A model generated the notes under the pieces. The model was not told the DNA's origin and searched no databases. It was given only the letters and a program-made list of their open reading frames with translations. Below, piece after piece: positions 17,216 through 25,885 of a DNA stretch of 64,000 nucleotides (position 1 is its first letter; every line of letters begins with the position of its first letter). The position numbers and the translations under genes are program-made. The DNA is taken from assembly GCA_016873095.1 (NCBI GenBank), contig VGYC01000012.1, positions 1 to 64,000 on the forward strand, given 5' to 3'. This stretch comes from Planctomycetota bacterium (GTDB lineage: Bacteria; Planctomycetota; Planctomycetia; Gemmatales; Gemmataceae).

Positions 17216-18540
17216 GACCGGAAGCCCTCCGTCAGCTTTTCGCGGTCGAGGTTGCGACCGATGAAGATGAGCTTGTTGGTCCGCGCCGCCTTGCCCCACG
17301 GACGATCCGGCTGGCCGTCGAACAGCATGTGGACGCCCTGGAAGACGAAGCGGTTGGCGTCGCCCTTGATGGCTAGCACGCCCTTCATGCGAAAGATGTC
17401 CTGCCCCTGCGTCATCAGTAGTTCCCCCAGCCACTTGTTCAGCTTCTTCTGGTCGAGGTCGCCGGGGATGGTGATGCCGACCGAGGACACCGCGTCGTCG
17501 TGTTCATGGTCCGGCTTGTAGGCGTGGGACTCCTTCGCCTTCAGCACCCCGGATGGGCCGCGCAACTCGGCCTGGAACTCGTCGGGATGATGCTCGGTGA
17601 ACAGGGCGTAGTCGCCGGCCTGGGCGATGCGCGCAGTGACGCGCACCTCGCCGCCGGGAAGCGCCGCTTCCAGCAGTCGCTTGCCCGGCTCGATCACTCC
17701 CGCCACCGCGACCGGCTCACGCTCACTGAAGCACCACACAGCGTCCTCGACCGATGAGGGCAGTCCGCCGGGAGCCGACAGAAGGGCCAACTTCATGGCC
17801 GGGTCCGGCCCTTCCTGCATCACCAGGGAGTAGTCACCCGCCGCCAGTGAAAACACCCCGCCCCACTCGAACGGGTACTCCGGTTCGAGGAACTGCGGGT
17901 CGGTCACCATCGCTCGATCGAGATCGAAGCCACCGACGTTCAGGATGCGGTCCATCTCGATGACGCTGTCGCGGGTGCGGTACACCTTCGCCGCCGCGTT
18001 CATCCCCTTGATGCGTTCCTCCAGGGCGTCGAGTTCCTCGGGCGCGACGAGGTCGGTCTTGTTGAGCATGATGACATCGGCAAAGGCGATCTGCTCCTGC
18101 ACCTCGTTCGTGTCCCAGTGCTGGTGGACGTGCTTGGCATCGACCAGCGTGACCAGCCCGTCCAGTTTCGTCCTCGCTCTGATCTCGTCGTCCACGAAGA
18201 ACGTCTGGGCAACCGGGCCGGGGTCGGCCATCCCGGTCGTCTCGATCAGGACGTAGTCAAACTTGTCGCGGCGCTTCATCAGGTTACCGAGGATGCGGAT
18301 CAGGTCGCCGCGCACGGTGCAGCAGATGCAGCCGTTGTTCATCTCGAAGATCTCTTCCTCGGCGTTGATGACGAGGTCTTGATCGACCCCGACCTCGCCG
18401 AACTCGTTCTCGATGATGGCGATCCGCTTGCCGTGGTTAGCCGTCAGGATGTGGTTGAGCAGCGTGGTCTTGCCCGAACCCAGGAAGCCGGTCAGCACGG
18501 TCACCGGCACTCGCTCTATCGTGTTTGTCGCTGTCGTCAT
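17203..18540 (-). CDS. COG0523 (CobW/ZNG1-like) GTPase, type 1
   Basis: A 445-residue metallochaperone-type G3E GTPase. The start is the ATG eight bases after GGGAG. Walker A is [13 protein letters not shown], the metal motif is NNGCICCTV (CxCC) and the guanine-specificity motif is NKTD. Long insertions separate the GTPase domain from a C-terminal CobW_C region containing YKPDHEHD, FRMKGVLAIKGDANRF and FIGRNLDRE. Family members use GTP hydrolysis to deliver zinc or another metal to client proteins, often under zinc limitation. The promoter carries the GTATTAC-type half-sites. It is followed by overlapping WD40 and CDF genes. This is a different subtype from the GTPases at 20216 and 21531 (ENEFGEVGVDQ instead of NDMSEVNID). 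Confidence 0.92.
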   Translation of the reverse strand: MTTATNTIERVPVTVLTGFLGSGKTTLLNHILTANHGKRIAIIENEFGEVGVDQDLVINAEEEIFEMNNGCICCTVRGDLIRILGNLMKRRDKFDYVLIETTGMADPGPVAQTFFVDDEIRARTKLDGLVTLVDAKHVHQHWDTNEVQEQIAFADVIMLNKTDLVAPEELDALEERIKGMNAAAKVYRTRDSVIEMDRILNVGGFDLDRAMVTDPQFLEPEYPFEWGGVFSLAAGDYSLVMQEGPDPAMKLALLSAPGGLPSSVEDAVWCFSEREPVAVAGVIEPGKRLLEAALPGGEVRVTARIAQAGDYALFTEHHPDEFQAELRGPSGVLKAKESHAYKPDHEHDDAVSSVGITIPGDLDQKKLNKWLGELLMTQGQDIFRMKGVLAIKGDANRFVFQGVHMLFDGQPDRPWGKAARTNKLIFIGRNLDREKLTEGFRSCLA

Positions 18541-18592
18541 CGTGGTCACTCCCGTTGAAAGCCGCAAACGCCTTAAAGTTCGTGCGTACAAT

Positions 18593-18623
18593 GTAATACC
18601 AAAAACGTCATACTAAGTCATAC
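18593..18623. promoter_or_regulatory. Half-site array of the GTATTAC family upstream of the type-1 GTPase
   Basis: GTAATAC at 18593-18599 and GTCATAC at 18607-18613 and 18617-18623 lie 53-83 bases before the GTPase ATG at 18540. The two GTCATAC copies are exactly 10 bp apart. A weaker TGCGTAC at 18583 is 10 bp from the first. The same half-site occurs as stronger arrays at 27101 and 34144. It is likely a repressor site for the GTPase-WD40-CDF unit, judged by pattern only. Confidence 0.55.
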
Positions 18624-18674
18624 TAAAAACTCCGATTCCGACAATTCTTCCGCAGAAATGTTGACGCCAGCTAC

Positions 18675-18706
18675 CTATTCTGTTATTTCATAGAATTATC
18701 GAATAG
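18675..18706. promoter_or_regulatory. Nested inverted repeats before the ArsR gene, possible autoregulatory operator
   Basis: CTATTC (18675-18680) pairs with GAATAG (18701-18706), and inside it ATTCT (18677-18681) pairs with AGAAT (18692-18696). The AT-rich palindromic region ends 18 bases before the regulator's start codon. This is where SmtB/ArsR regulators usually bind their own promoters. The sequence differs from the GTATTAC array 50 bases away, suggesting two regulators share this divergent intergenic region. Confidence 0.4.
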
Positions 18707-18723
18707 TGGAGCGGAGGCGTGCC

Positions 18724-19101
18724 GTGAAAGAGCCGATCCCATCCTGTAAGGCTGACGATCACGACCATGCGGACGCGGCTCTTCCGCCAGCCTCGCTGGA
18801 ACGCGCCGCCCAACTGTTCCGTGCGATGGCAGACGCCCCGAGGCTGAGGATTCTTGACCTCCTCAAGAGCCGCGAACTGTGCGTGACCGAGATCGTGGCG
18901 GCGGTGGGCGAGAAGTTCACCACCGTCTCCCAGCGGATTCGCATCCTTCGCCAGGAGGGGTTGATCGTCCGCCGGCGGGACGGGAACCACTTGTATTACG
19001 CCCTCTCGGATCGGCACGTCGCCGACCTGATCCTTAACGCGCTGGAGCATGCGAACGAACTGAACGCGGCCCCGGCAGCAACTTCCGAAGGAGACGAATA
19101 G
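18724..19101 (+). CDS. ArsR/SmtB-family zinc-sensing repressor
   Basis: A 125-residue winged-helix regulator. The GTG start at 18724 is chosen because GGAGG sits seven bases before it; an upstream in-frame GTG at 18706 lacks a site. The HTH region is about residues 52-85 (CVTEIVAAVGEKFTTVSQRI). Helix alpha-5 carries Asp96, His98, His109 and Glu112, with exactly the D-x-H-x10-H-x2-E spacing of the SmtB/ZiaR alpha-5 zinc site. A His/Cys-rich N-terminus (CKADDHDHAD) may add ligands. It should release DNA when zinc is abundant. It is divergent from the GTPase unit and one base upstream of the His-rich gene. Confidence 0.88.
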   Translation: MKEPIPSCKADDHDHADAALPPASLERAAQLFRAMADAPRLRILDLLKSRELCVTEIVAAVGEKFTTVSQRIRILRQEGLIVRRRDGNHLYYALSDRHVADLILNALEHANELNAAPAATSEGDE

Positions 19102-19102
19102 C

Positions 19103-19444
19103 ATGGCTCACACCCACGAAAACCACGACCACATGCACGGCCCGGCCTGCGGCCACACAGCCATTAAGCACGACGGCCACACCGACTACCTGCACGACGG
19201 CCACCTCCACCACCAGAACGGCGACACGGTGGAGGAACACGCCCTCGCTGTCACCAGCGCCAACCCCGCCGACTGCACGCCGAGCCACGACTGCGGCGCT
19301 CACAACAAGGGCCACCGCCACGGCCCCGGCTGCGGCCACGAAGCAGTACCGCACGGCGACCACGTCGATTACCTCGTCGCCGGCCATCTGCACCATCCGC
19401 ACGGCGACCACTGCGACGATCACGGCAAAGTTCAAACGGCATGA
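19103..19444 (+). CDS. Histidine-rich metal-binding protein with an internal duplication
   Basis: 113 residues with very high His content and scattered Cys. Two related blocks are visible: GPACGHTAIKHDGHTDYLHDGHLHH in the first third (HGPACGH, HDGHTDYL, DGHLHH) and HGPGCGHEAVPHGDHVDYLVAGHLHHPHGDH near the end (HGPGCGH, HGDHVDYL, AGHLHH). There is no signal peptide, so it is probably a cytoplasmic zinc buffer or a donor to the CDF exporter or GTPases. It starts one base after the ArsR stop, with GGAG upstream, so the two are co-transcribed and should be induced together by zinc. Confidence 0.8.
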   Translation: MAHTHENHDHMHGPACGHTAIKHDGHTDYLHDGHLHHQNGDTVEEHALAVTSANPADCTPSHDCGAHNKGHRHGPGCGHEAVPHGDHVDYLVAGHLHHPHGDHCDDHGKVQTA

Positions 19445-19508
19445 GTTTCTTCTGGGAGGTTGGTCGAGGCCCGCGAGGAAATCGTCCCGCACAACTTCGA
19501 CCAGCGGC

Positions 19509-19928
19509 TCAACGAGTGGACAGCAGTTGATGCCGGGAAACCTTGATCGAGGCATCGGGCGTGTGGATTTCGGCCAGCACGACGTTCCCTCCGACTTGCC
19601 CCCAGACGCGCTGCGGCGGGCCGGCACGGCGGGCGCGGTCGTCCCACCCGTTTGGGGTGGAGGACTCCCGGCGGATGACTCCGTAGACCCAGCGGCGGGC
19701 CTGTTCATCGAGGTGCTCGAGGTGGACGCAGCCATCGGGGGTGACGATGATGCGCCCGCGCCGCGTGACGCCGCCCAGAAACACCTCCGCGTCCGCCAGA
19801 TACCCGCAGGACGCGGGGCGTCCGGCCTCGGCCTTGGTTTGGCACCCGACGGAGGCGTCGGTCGGCGCGTCGGAGATGGCTTCCGCCACGAACAGCAGAA
19901 GTGGGATTAAACAGTGCATGTGGGTCAT
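19509..19928 (-). CDS. Small secreted protein of unknown function, end of the zinc-importer operon
   Basis: 139 residues with a signal-peptide-like N-terminus (CLIPLLLFVAEAISDA); the ATG at 19928 has GAGGAA eight bases upstream. The middle reads ADAEVFLGGVTRRGRIIVTPDG, split as ADAEVFLGGV and RRGRIIVTPDG, followed by VHLEHLDEQARRWVYGV. I do not recognise a family. It lies 30 bases after the 86-residue gene and is probably its operon partner. The sequence just beyond its stop (19440-19508) still looks partly coding in another frame (VEPLVEVVRDDFLAGLDQPP), so the gene may be truncated by a frameshift. Confidence 0.6.
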   Translation of the reverse strand: MTHMHCLIPLLLFVAEAISDAPTDASVGCQTKAEAGRPASCGYLADAEVFLGGVTRRGRIIVTPDGCVHLEHLDEQARRWVYGVIRRESSTPNGWDDRARRAGPPQRVWGQVGGNVVLAEIHTPDASIKVSRHQLLSTR

Positions 19929-19958
19929 GGTTGCGGTTCCTCTGTCGAGAAATAGATA

Positions 19959-20219
19959 CTAGGGCTGTTGCTGAATTGCCGCTGCGAGGTCTTCGCGCGT
20001 GACCTCGGCCAGCGGCTTTAGCACCTTGAATTTGCGCTGGTTGCCCTGCTCCAGTACGCCGACAACCGTTTCCACGTCGGGGCAGTCGTCCTCGGCGCAG
20101 TTGAGCTGCATCACCGTCACGGTCAGGTCGTCGCCCAGGCCGAGCAGTTCTCGGGTCCAGCCCTTCAACCGGTCCACGACGAAAGGATCATGACTGGGCT
20201 TCTGCCCGAAAAGGTTCAT
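19959..20219 (-). CDS. Small conserved protein associated with COG0523 GTPases
   Basis: 86 residues ([21 protein letters not shown], split as [11 protein letters not shown] and [10 protein letters not shown]; then [15 protein letters not shown] and [15 protein letters not shown]). Its ATG overlaps the stop of the GTPase gene upstream (20216-20219, ATGA), so it is translationally coupled. Similar small proteins with a Cys-x4-Cys-P segment are, from memory, found beside CobW-like genes in other bacteria, but they have no assigned function. The Cys-x4-Cys could bind metal. It is cytoplasmic, with no signal peptide. Confidence 0.75.
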   Translation of the reverse strand: MNLFGQKPSHDPFVVDRLKGWTRELLGLGDDLTVTVMQLNCAEDDCPDVETVVGVLEQGNQRKFKVLKPLAEVTREDLAAAIQQQP

Positions 20220-21493
20220 CGTGTCTCACCTCCGTGCTGGTGTTGTGCGGCCAGCGCCTGTTCGGGCGTCGGCCACTCCGGCAATTGGTCGTGGAATGCC
20301 GCCCATGCCTTGGGGCCGCCGGACATCTCCGAGTCGGTCAGCAGGCACCCATCGAGCGCGGCCCGCACCTTCGCCTCATCCAGCTTGCGCCCTATGAAAA
20401 CCAACTCTTGGCGGCGGTCCCCCCATTCGCCGTCGAACTGGCAGACGATGCCCAGCCGGCTCTCGGGGTCGTCGGGCCACTCGCTCTCAGGGACCGTGTC
20501 CCACCAGACGGCGTGCGGGGATAGCTCGGCCACCCGCCCGGCCTGCGACCAGAGACCGATCCAGTTGGGCCGAGTGGCGATCCAGCAGAATCCTTTGGAC
20601 CGCAGCAGCCCCTTCACGATCCGCCTGTCCTGGATCAACTCCCAGAACCGCTCGGGGTGGAACGGCCGGCGCGCCCGGTAGACGAAGCTGGTGATGCCGT
20701 ATTCCGCTGTCTCCGGCTGCTCCTGCCCGCGCAGCACCGTCATCCAGCCGGGCGCTTCGGAGGCTCGGTCGAAGTCGAACCGCTTCGTGTCGAGGATTTC
20801 ACCCAGCGGCACCTTTCCACGCTCAGCGCGGCTGATCTTCGCGGAGGAGTTCAGCGAACGCAGGATGCCCTCGAGTTGATGCAGTTTCTTCGGAGTCAGC
20901 AGGTCCGTCTTGTTGATGACGATCACGTCGGCGAACTCAACCTGATCAACCAGCAGACCCACTACCTCGCGGTCGTCCTCATCGCTGATCGCCATCTCGC
21001 GGTCGGCTAGGGCGTCGGCGGACTCGTAATCGGCGAGGAAGTTGGCCGCATCGACCACGGTCACCATCGTGTCGAGGCGGGCCACCTTCGAGAGCGACTG
21101 TCCCTTTTCGTCCTCGAAGGTGAACGTTTCGGCGACCGGCAACGGCTCGCTGACGCCGGTGGACTCGATCAGCAGATAATCGAAGCGGCCCTCCGTGGCC
21201 AGTTTCGCTACCTCCTGCAGCAAGTCCTCGCGTAACGTGCAGCAGATGCAGCCGTTGGACATCTCCACCAGCTTCTCGTCGGTGCGCGACAGTGCCGCGT
21301 CCCCGGCCTTGACCAACGCGCCGTCGATGTTGACCTCGCTCATGTCGTTGACGATGACGGCGACCTTCAGCCCCTCCCGGTTGGTCAGGACGTGGTTCAG
21401 AAGTGTCGTCTTGCCAGCCCCGAGGAACCCGGAGAGGACGGTCACCGGCAGTTTGTCCCGCTTCGCGCGGGTAGTTTTGCGCTTCGTGGTCAT
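20216..21493 (-). CDS. COG0523 (CobW/ZigA-like) GTPase, type 2, copy A
   Basis: 425 residues. Walker A is [15 protein letters not shown], the switch segment is [12 protein letters not shown], the metal motif is SNGCICCTL and the nucleotide motif is NKTD. The C-terminal CobW_C domain has [18 protein letters not shown] and [16 protein letters not shown]. This is the subtype (GDRRQE near the C-terminus) often called ZigA-like and linked to zinc starvation. It follows the other type-2 GTPase by 37 bases and overlaps the 86-residue gene. It is probably a metallochaperone for a different client from copy B; clients cannot be deduced. Confidence 0.92.
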   Translation of the reverse strand: MTTKRKTTRAKRDKLPVTVLSGFLGAGKTTLLNHVLTNREGLKVAVIVNDMSEVNIDGALVKAGDAALSRTDEKLVEMSNGCICCTLREDLLQEVAKLATEGRFDYLLIESTGVSEPLPVAETFTFEDEKGQSLSKVARLDTMVTVVDAANFLADYESADALADREMAISDEDDREVVGLLVDQVEFADVIVINKTDLLTPKKLHQLEGILRSLNSSAKISRAERGKVPLGEILDTKRFDFDRASEAPGWMTVLRGQEQPETAEYGITSFVYRARRPFHPERFWELIQDRRIVKGLLRSKGFCWIATRPNWIGLWSQAGRVAELSPHAVWWDTVPESEWPDDPESRLGIVCQFDGEWGDRRQELVFIGRKLDEAKVRAALDGCLLTDSEMSGGPKAWAAFHDQLPEWPTPEQALAAQHQHGGETR

Positions 21494-21530
21494 GCTTTCC
21501 TTTCCTCTTTCTCATTTCACACGATCAGGT

Positions 21531-22738
<1,208 letters not shown>

Positions 22739-22739
<1 letters not shown>

Positions 22740-23034
22740 CAGTCCTTCGAGATCACGTCGGGGCCGGCCCCGGCAGTCTTTTCGTACTTGCCGTCGCCGG
22801 CCTTCTTGTACTGCATGAAGCCGAACCGTTCGAGGTTGCTCGCACTGAGGTTCGTGCGCATGTTCGAGTCGGTCCACTTGCGCGGCGTGTTTGGCGCCCC
22901 AATCAAGCGACGCACGGGCCGGCCTGTCTCGGGATGACGCGCGTCAGACTCGGCTCGTTCAGACCGTGGAGGATCTCGAACGTCTCACCGTCCTCACCGC
23001 TGTCTTCGATCACTGCGTACACATACAGGGGCAT
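22739..23034 (-). pseudogene. Cysteine-less FmdB-like (zinc-ribbon paralogue) protein with a 1-base frameshift
   Basis: The ATG at 23034 has GGAGG six bases upstream and reads MPLYVYAVIEDSGEDGETFE... for about 32 codons. The frame must then shift once, near 22936, to continue HPETGRPVRRLIGAPN and end at ISKD, giving 98 residues. The layout matches FmdB-type zinc ribbons (YxYxCxxCG...FE...CPxCGxPVRRL), but every zinc Cys is replaced. The total length is one base short of a whole number of codons, so a single deletion or a base-calling error explains the break. A zinc-free paralogue beside GTPase metallochaperones fits a zinc-sparing response. Confidence 0.7.
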
Positions 23035-23046
23035 TTCAGACCTCCA

Positions 23047-23273
23047 TTACGCTGAGGGCATTGTTGGCGCAGGCCAGGCCGGAAACGGGTCCGGCAGTCT
23101 CTGCAAGCCGCGCGGCCCGAGCGTCAGTTCGGCGTCGGTCAGCAGGCAGTCGTCCAGATCAGCCACGAGCCGACTGCGCTCCAATTTCTGGCCGATGAAG
23201 ACCAGTTCTTGTCGACAGTCGCCCACCTCGGGATGCCAACATAGGACCGCGCGTCCTTGTTTCCCTTCGCCAT
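23047..23273 (-). pseudogene. Chimeric remnant: small-gene start fused to a COG0523 C-terminus
   Basis: From 23273 an ATG with a very good ribosome binding site (AAGGAG, seven bases) reads MAKGNKDARSYVG for about a dozen codons. In another frame from about 23230 the sequence becomes the tail of a type-2 GTPase ([20 protein letters not shown], then LLTDAELTLGPRGL) ending at 23047. The GTPase domain is absent. It appears to be a deletion that joined the start of a small gene (MAKGN resembles some ribosomal-protein starts, not provable) to a fourth GTPase copy. Confidence 0.6.
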
Positions 23274-23317
23274 TGCTTCGCTCCTTATGAAATACTTCCA
23301 TTCCACATTTCCCGAGT

Positions 23318-23881
23318 TCAGACATCCAGAATCACGCAAAGCCGCTTGCCGCCGGGCGGCACCCCCGGCGAACGGTGGTGGACGGCGTCGGCGTGTGCCG
23401 GGTGCTGGTGTCCCTTCAGGAAGACTAGGGCGAACAGTGGCGCAGCCAGCACGTCTTCTGGGGCATCGATGTGGACGTATTCGGTGGTCGGGCCGTGGTA
23501 GGTCGTCACCAGCCGGACTCGCACGTAGTCGCAGTGGAACTTCGGGCAGGACTGCTTGTCCACCACCTCGACCCGCAGCGACGCCTCGTCGACGCCGAAC
23601 TGGGCAAGGAAGCTGCGGCTCAGGCCGACGATGTCTTCCGCCAGCACCGGGTTGGCGATGCACAATTCCCCAAGCGCCTCGGCTGCCCGGGCCTCGGCGG
23701 TTCCTACCGTAACCGATGACCGCCAGTACTGCACGCGGGCCGGTGTAACGGTTTCCGCAATGCCCGGTAACGGCGGCCGGTCCATCACAAGGATGTCCTT
23801 ACGGCCCTGGTCGAACGCGGCGACCTCGTCCCCGTCCCACGCCGTCACTTCTCGCGGCCTCACCAGCGGACTTATCTTCAT
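23318..23881 (-). CDS. DUF1826 family protein
   Basis: 187 residues beginning MKISPLVRPREV; the ATG at 23881 is preceded by AAGGAGG with a seven-base spacer and overlaps the stop of the ferredoxin-like gene (ATGA). Recognised as DUF1826 by the segments SCPKFHCDYVRVRLVTTYHG (H, C and Y/H-rich core), GPTTEYVHID and GVPPGGKRLCVILDV. The function is unknown; the family tends to occur with COG0523 GTPases in zinc-responsive loci, which fits this operon. The conserved Cys/His residues suggest metal binding. Confidence 0.8.
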   Translation of the reverse strand: MKISPLVRPREVTAWDGDEVAAFDQGRKDILVMDRPPLPGIAETVTPARVQYWRSSVTVGTAEARAAEALGELCIANPVLAEDIVGLSRSFLAQFGVDEASLRVEVVDKQSCPKFHCDYVRVRLVTTYHGPTTEYVHIDAPEDVLAAPLFALVFLKGHQHPAHADAVHHRSPGVPPGGKRLCVILDV

Positions 23882-24252
23882 AACGCAACCTCCTTCGTCA
23901 GGAACCTCTCGAACCGGAGAGACTCCAACTTTTCGGGCACGGGCAGCAGCCGTCCTTCGGCGTGACACGAACGCGCCCAGGTGACCAGCCGCTCGTACAC
24001 TTCGGCTCCCTCCATGCCGCCGAGCCAGACGTTGCACTCGGGCAGCATGACCATGGCGACATTGGCCAAATCGCAAGGACCCAGGCAGCCGCTAATGGTC
24101 AACTGCACTGTGCAGTTGAGCTTCTCGGCCTTCCAGATGTGCTTGAGTTGCTCGACAGGCAGTTCCGGCCTGCCTCGATCCGTGCGCCCGCAGCAGCAGC
24201 CCTCGCAGAACACCAACTGGGCCAGCGCCATCCGCTTCGTAGTCAGTTGCAC
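23878..24252 (-). CDS. Thioredoxin-fold [2Fe-2S] ferredoxin-like protein
   Basis: 124 residues from a GTG with GAGGAGG seven bases upstream; it overlaps the permease gene by 10 bases. Cysteines at 16, 19, 20, 21, 47, 56 and 60 include the spaced set FCEGC...SGCLGPC typical of thioredoxin-like 2Fe-2S ferredoxins and their metal-binding relatives. The C-terminal half (VWLGGMEGAEVYERLVTWA) fits this fold. Similar proteins occur beside CobW-like genes. It may carry a cluster or bind zinc or copper; nothing in the sequence decides. Confidence 0.75.
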   Translation of the reverse strand: MQLTTKRMALAQLVFCEGCCCGRTDRGRPELPVEQLKHIWKAEKLNCTVQLTISGCLGPCDLANVAMVMLPECNVWLGGMEGAEVYERLVTWARSCHAEGRLLPVPEKLESLRFERFLTKEVAL

Positions 24253-25136
24253 CGGGACACCTCCTCTGCCATAGCGACTTTGTTCGGCTTGTCTTTCGTC
24301 ACCGGAATCGAGGCAGTCGGTCGAAGCCGATGCGACGCCGAGCGGGCCGCGTAGGCGGCCATGAACGCTGCGGTACAGCAGAGAACGATGGCCGCGCCCG
24401 ACGACGTTTCAGCGACGTAGGACAGCGTCAGCCCGGCGACCGAGCAGGCCGTCGCCAGCAACGCCCCGAGCAGCATCCGCCAGGGCATCCGGTCGGACAG
24501 CAGCGCCGCCGTCGCCGCCGGGGTGATGAGCAGAGCGTTGGTCAGAATGACACCGACCGTCTGGATGCCGGTGACTACGGCCAGGGCGAGCAGGCCCAGG
24601 AGCAGGAAACGCATCCGGTCGGAACGCAGGCCGATCACCTCGGCGTGGGTTGGGTCGCACGCGGTCAGTTCCAACTCCTTGTGGAAGATCGCCAGGCACA
24701 GCAACACGACCGCCGCGACGCCGCCGATGAACCAAAGGTCTTCCGTCGTAACACCCAGGACGTTGCCGAAGAGCATGTGCGTCAGGTCGCGGTAGGAGCG
24801 CGTCCGACTCATCAGCAACACGCCGAGGGCGAACATGCCGGTGAACACGACGCCGATGGCCGCGTCCTCCTTGACCGCGTGCCGCCGTGAGGCCCAGCCG
24901 ATCAGGAGCCCCGTCGCCAGTGCCGCGCCGAATCCGCCCAGCGACAGGCTCCAGCCGAACAGGTGCGCGATAACCAGTCCCGGCAACGTCGTGTGCGCCA
25001 GTGCGTCTCCGATGAACGCCATCCGTCGCTGTACGACGTGGACGCCGAGGACGGCGCAGGTGACGCCGACCAGCACCGCCGCCAGCAGCGCGTGCTGCAT
25101 GAAGACATGGCGGAACGGCTCGATCAGCCAGTCCAT
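24243..25136 (-). CDS. znuB: Zinc/manganese-type ABC transporter permease
   Basis: 297 residues with about eight to nine membrane helices and the ABC-3 family landmarks GDALAHTTLPGLVIAHLFG, LFGNVLGVT and VGVILTNALLITPAATA. It forms the membrane channel of a cluster-A1 importer with the ATPase and binding protein encoded just upstream; it overlaps the ATPase gene by 13 bases. Zinc rather than manganese is favoured by the surrounding genes, not by the permease itself. The C-terminal ~25 residues are a charged cytoplasmic tail. Confidence 0.88.
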   Translation of the reverse strand: MDWLIEPFRHVFMQHALLAAVLVGVTCAVLGVHVVQRRMAFIGDALAHTTLPGLVIAHLFGWSLSLGGFGAALATGLLIGWASRRHAVKEDAAIGVVFTGMFALGVLLMSRTRSYRDLTHMLFGNVLGVTTEDLWFIGGVAAVVLLCLAIFHKELELTACDPTHAEVIGLRSDRMRFLLLGLLALAVVTGIQTVGVILTNALLITPAATAALLSDRMPWRMLLGALLATACSVAGLTLSYVAETSSGAAIVLCCTAAFMAAYAARSASHRLRPTASIPVTKDKPNKVAMAEEVSRCN

Positions 25137-25885
25137 GCCCGCTCCTTCCCGGCAACGCCGTTGCGCGACGAATCCGTCTCGACCTCTCCATCGCGCAGGC
25201 GCACGACAGCGCCGAACGCTCCGTCCAGGAGGGTCAGGTCGTGGGTGGCGACCACCAGCGTTTTGCCCTGGTTGCGCAGGGAGCGCATCGCGTCGTAGAT
25301 CGTCTCCTGTGTCCGGGCGTCCACGCCGTTGGACGGCTCGTCAAGCAGCAGCAAGTCCGCCTCCTGAGCCAGAGCGCGAGCCAGCAGCGCCCTCTGTTGC
25401 TGCCCGCCCGACAGCTTGCCGATCTGCTGGCCGGCGAGCGAGTCGAGCCCCAGCCGTTCGAGCACCGCCGTCGCGATCTGCCGATCGCGCCGTCCTGGCC
25501 ACGCCAGCCAGCCGAGGTGGACGTAGCGACCCGTCAACACCAACCGCTCAACGCTGATCGGAAAGCCCCAGTCGATCTCGCCGCGCTGCGGCAGATACGC
25601 GACTCGGTGGTGGCATGCGCCGACCGGGTTCCCGTGAACGCGAATCGCCCCCGAGGCAACCGGCAACAGCCCGGCCACGGCCTTCAGGAACGTACTCTTG
25701 CCCGAACCGTTGGGGCCGACCAGTGCTGCGCAGGTTCCGCACGATACCCGCACGCTCACGCCGCGAAGTGCCGGACACGACGCGCCGGGGTAGGTCACGA
25801 CCAGCGACTCCGTCAACAGCGCGGGCGCGCCCCGCACCGGGTCGGCGTGCCAGCCACGCGAGTAGGGGATCCAAGGATCTTTCAT
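25124..25885 (-). CDS. znuC: Zinc/manganese-type ABC transporter ATPase
   Basis: 253 residues. Walker A is GPNGSGKST, the Q-loop region is YLPQRGEIDWGFP, the signature is LSGGQQQRALLARALAQ, Walker B is LLLLDEPSNGVD and the switch His lies in VATHDLTLL. The PQRGEIDWGFPISV segment is characteristic of the Mn/Zn importer ATPases. Its start overlaps the stop of the binding-protein gene (25882-25885, ATGA). It powers import through the permease encoded next. Confidence 0.9.
   Translation of the reverse strand: MKDPWIPYSRGWHADPVRGAPALLTESLVVTYPGASCPALRGVSVRVSCGTCAALVGPNGSGKSTFLKAVAGLLPVASGAIRVHGNPVGACHHRVAYLPQRGEIDWGFPISVERLVLTGRYVHLGWLAWPGRRDRQIATAVLERLGLDSLAGQQIGKLSGGQQQRALLARALAQEADLLLLDEPSNGVDARTQETIYDAMRSLRNQGKTLVVATHDLTLLDGAFGAVVRLRDGEVETDSSRNGVAGKERAWTG

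Noticed and set aside
19440-19508. Plus-strand peptide LVEAREEIVPHNFDQRLNEW as a gene remnant
   Set aside because: Both strands look coding-like in this 70-bp stretch and neither can be tied to a family; too short to support.
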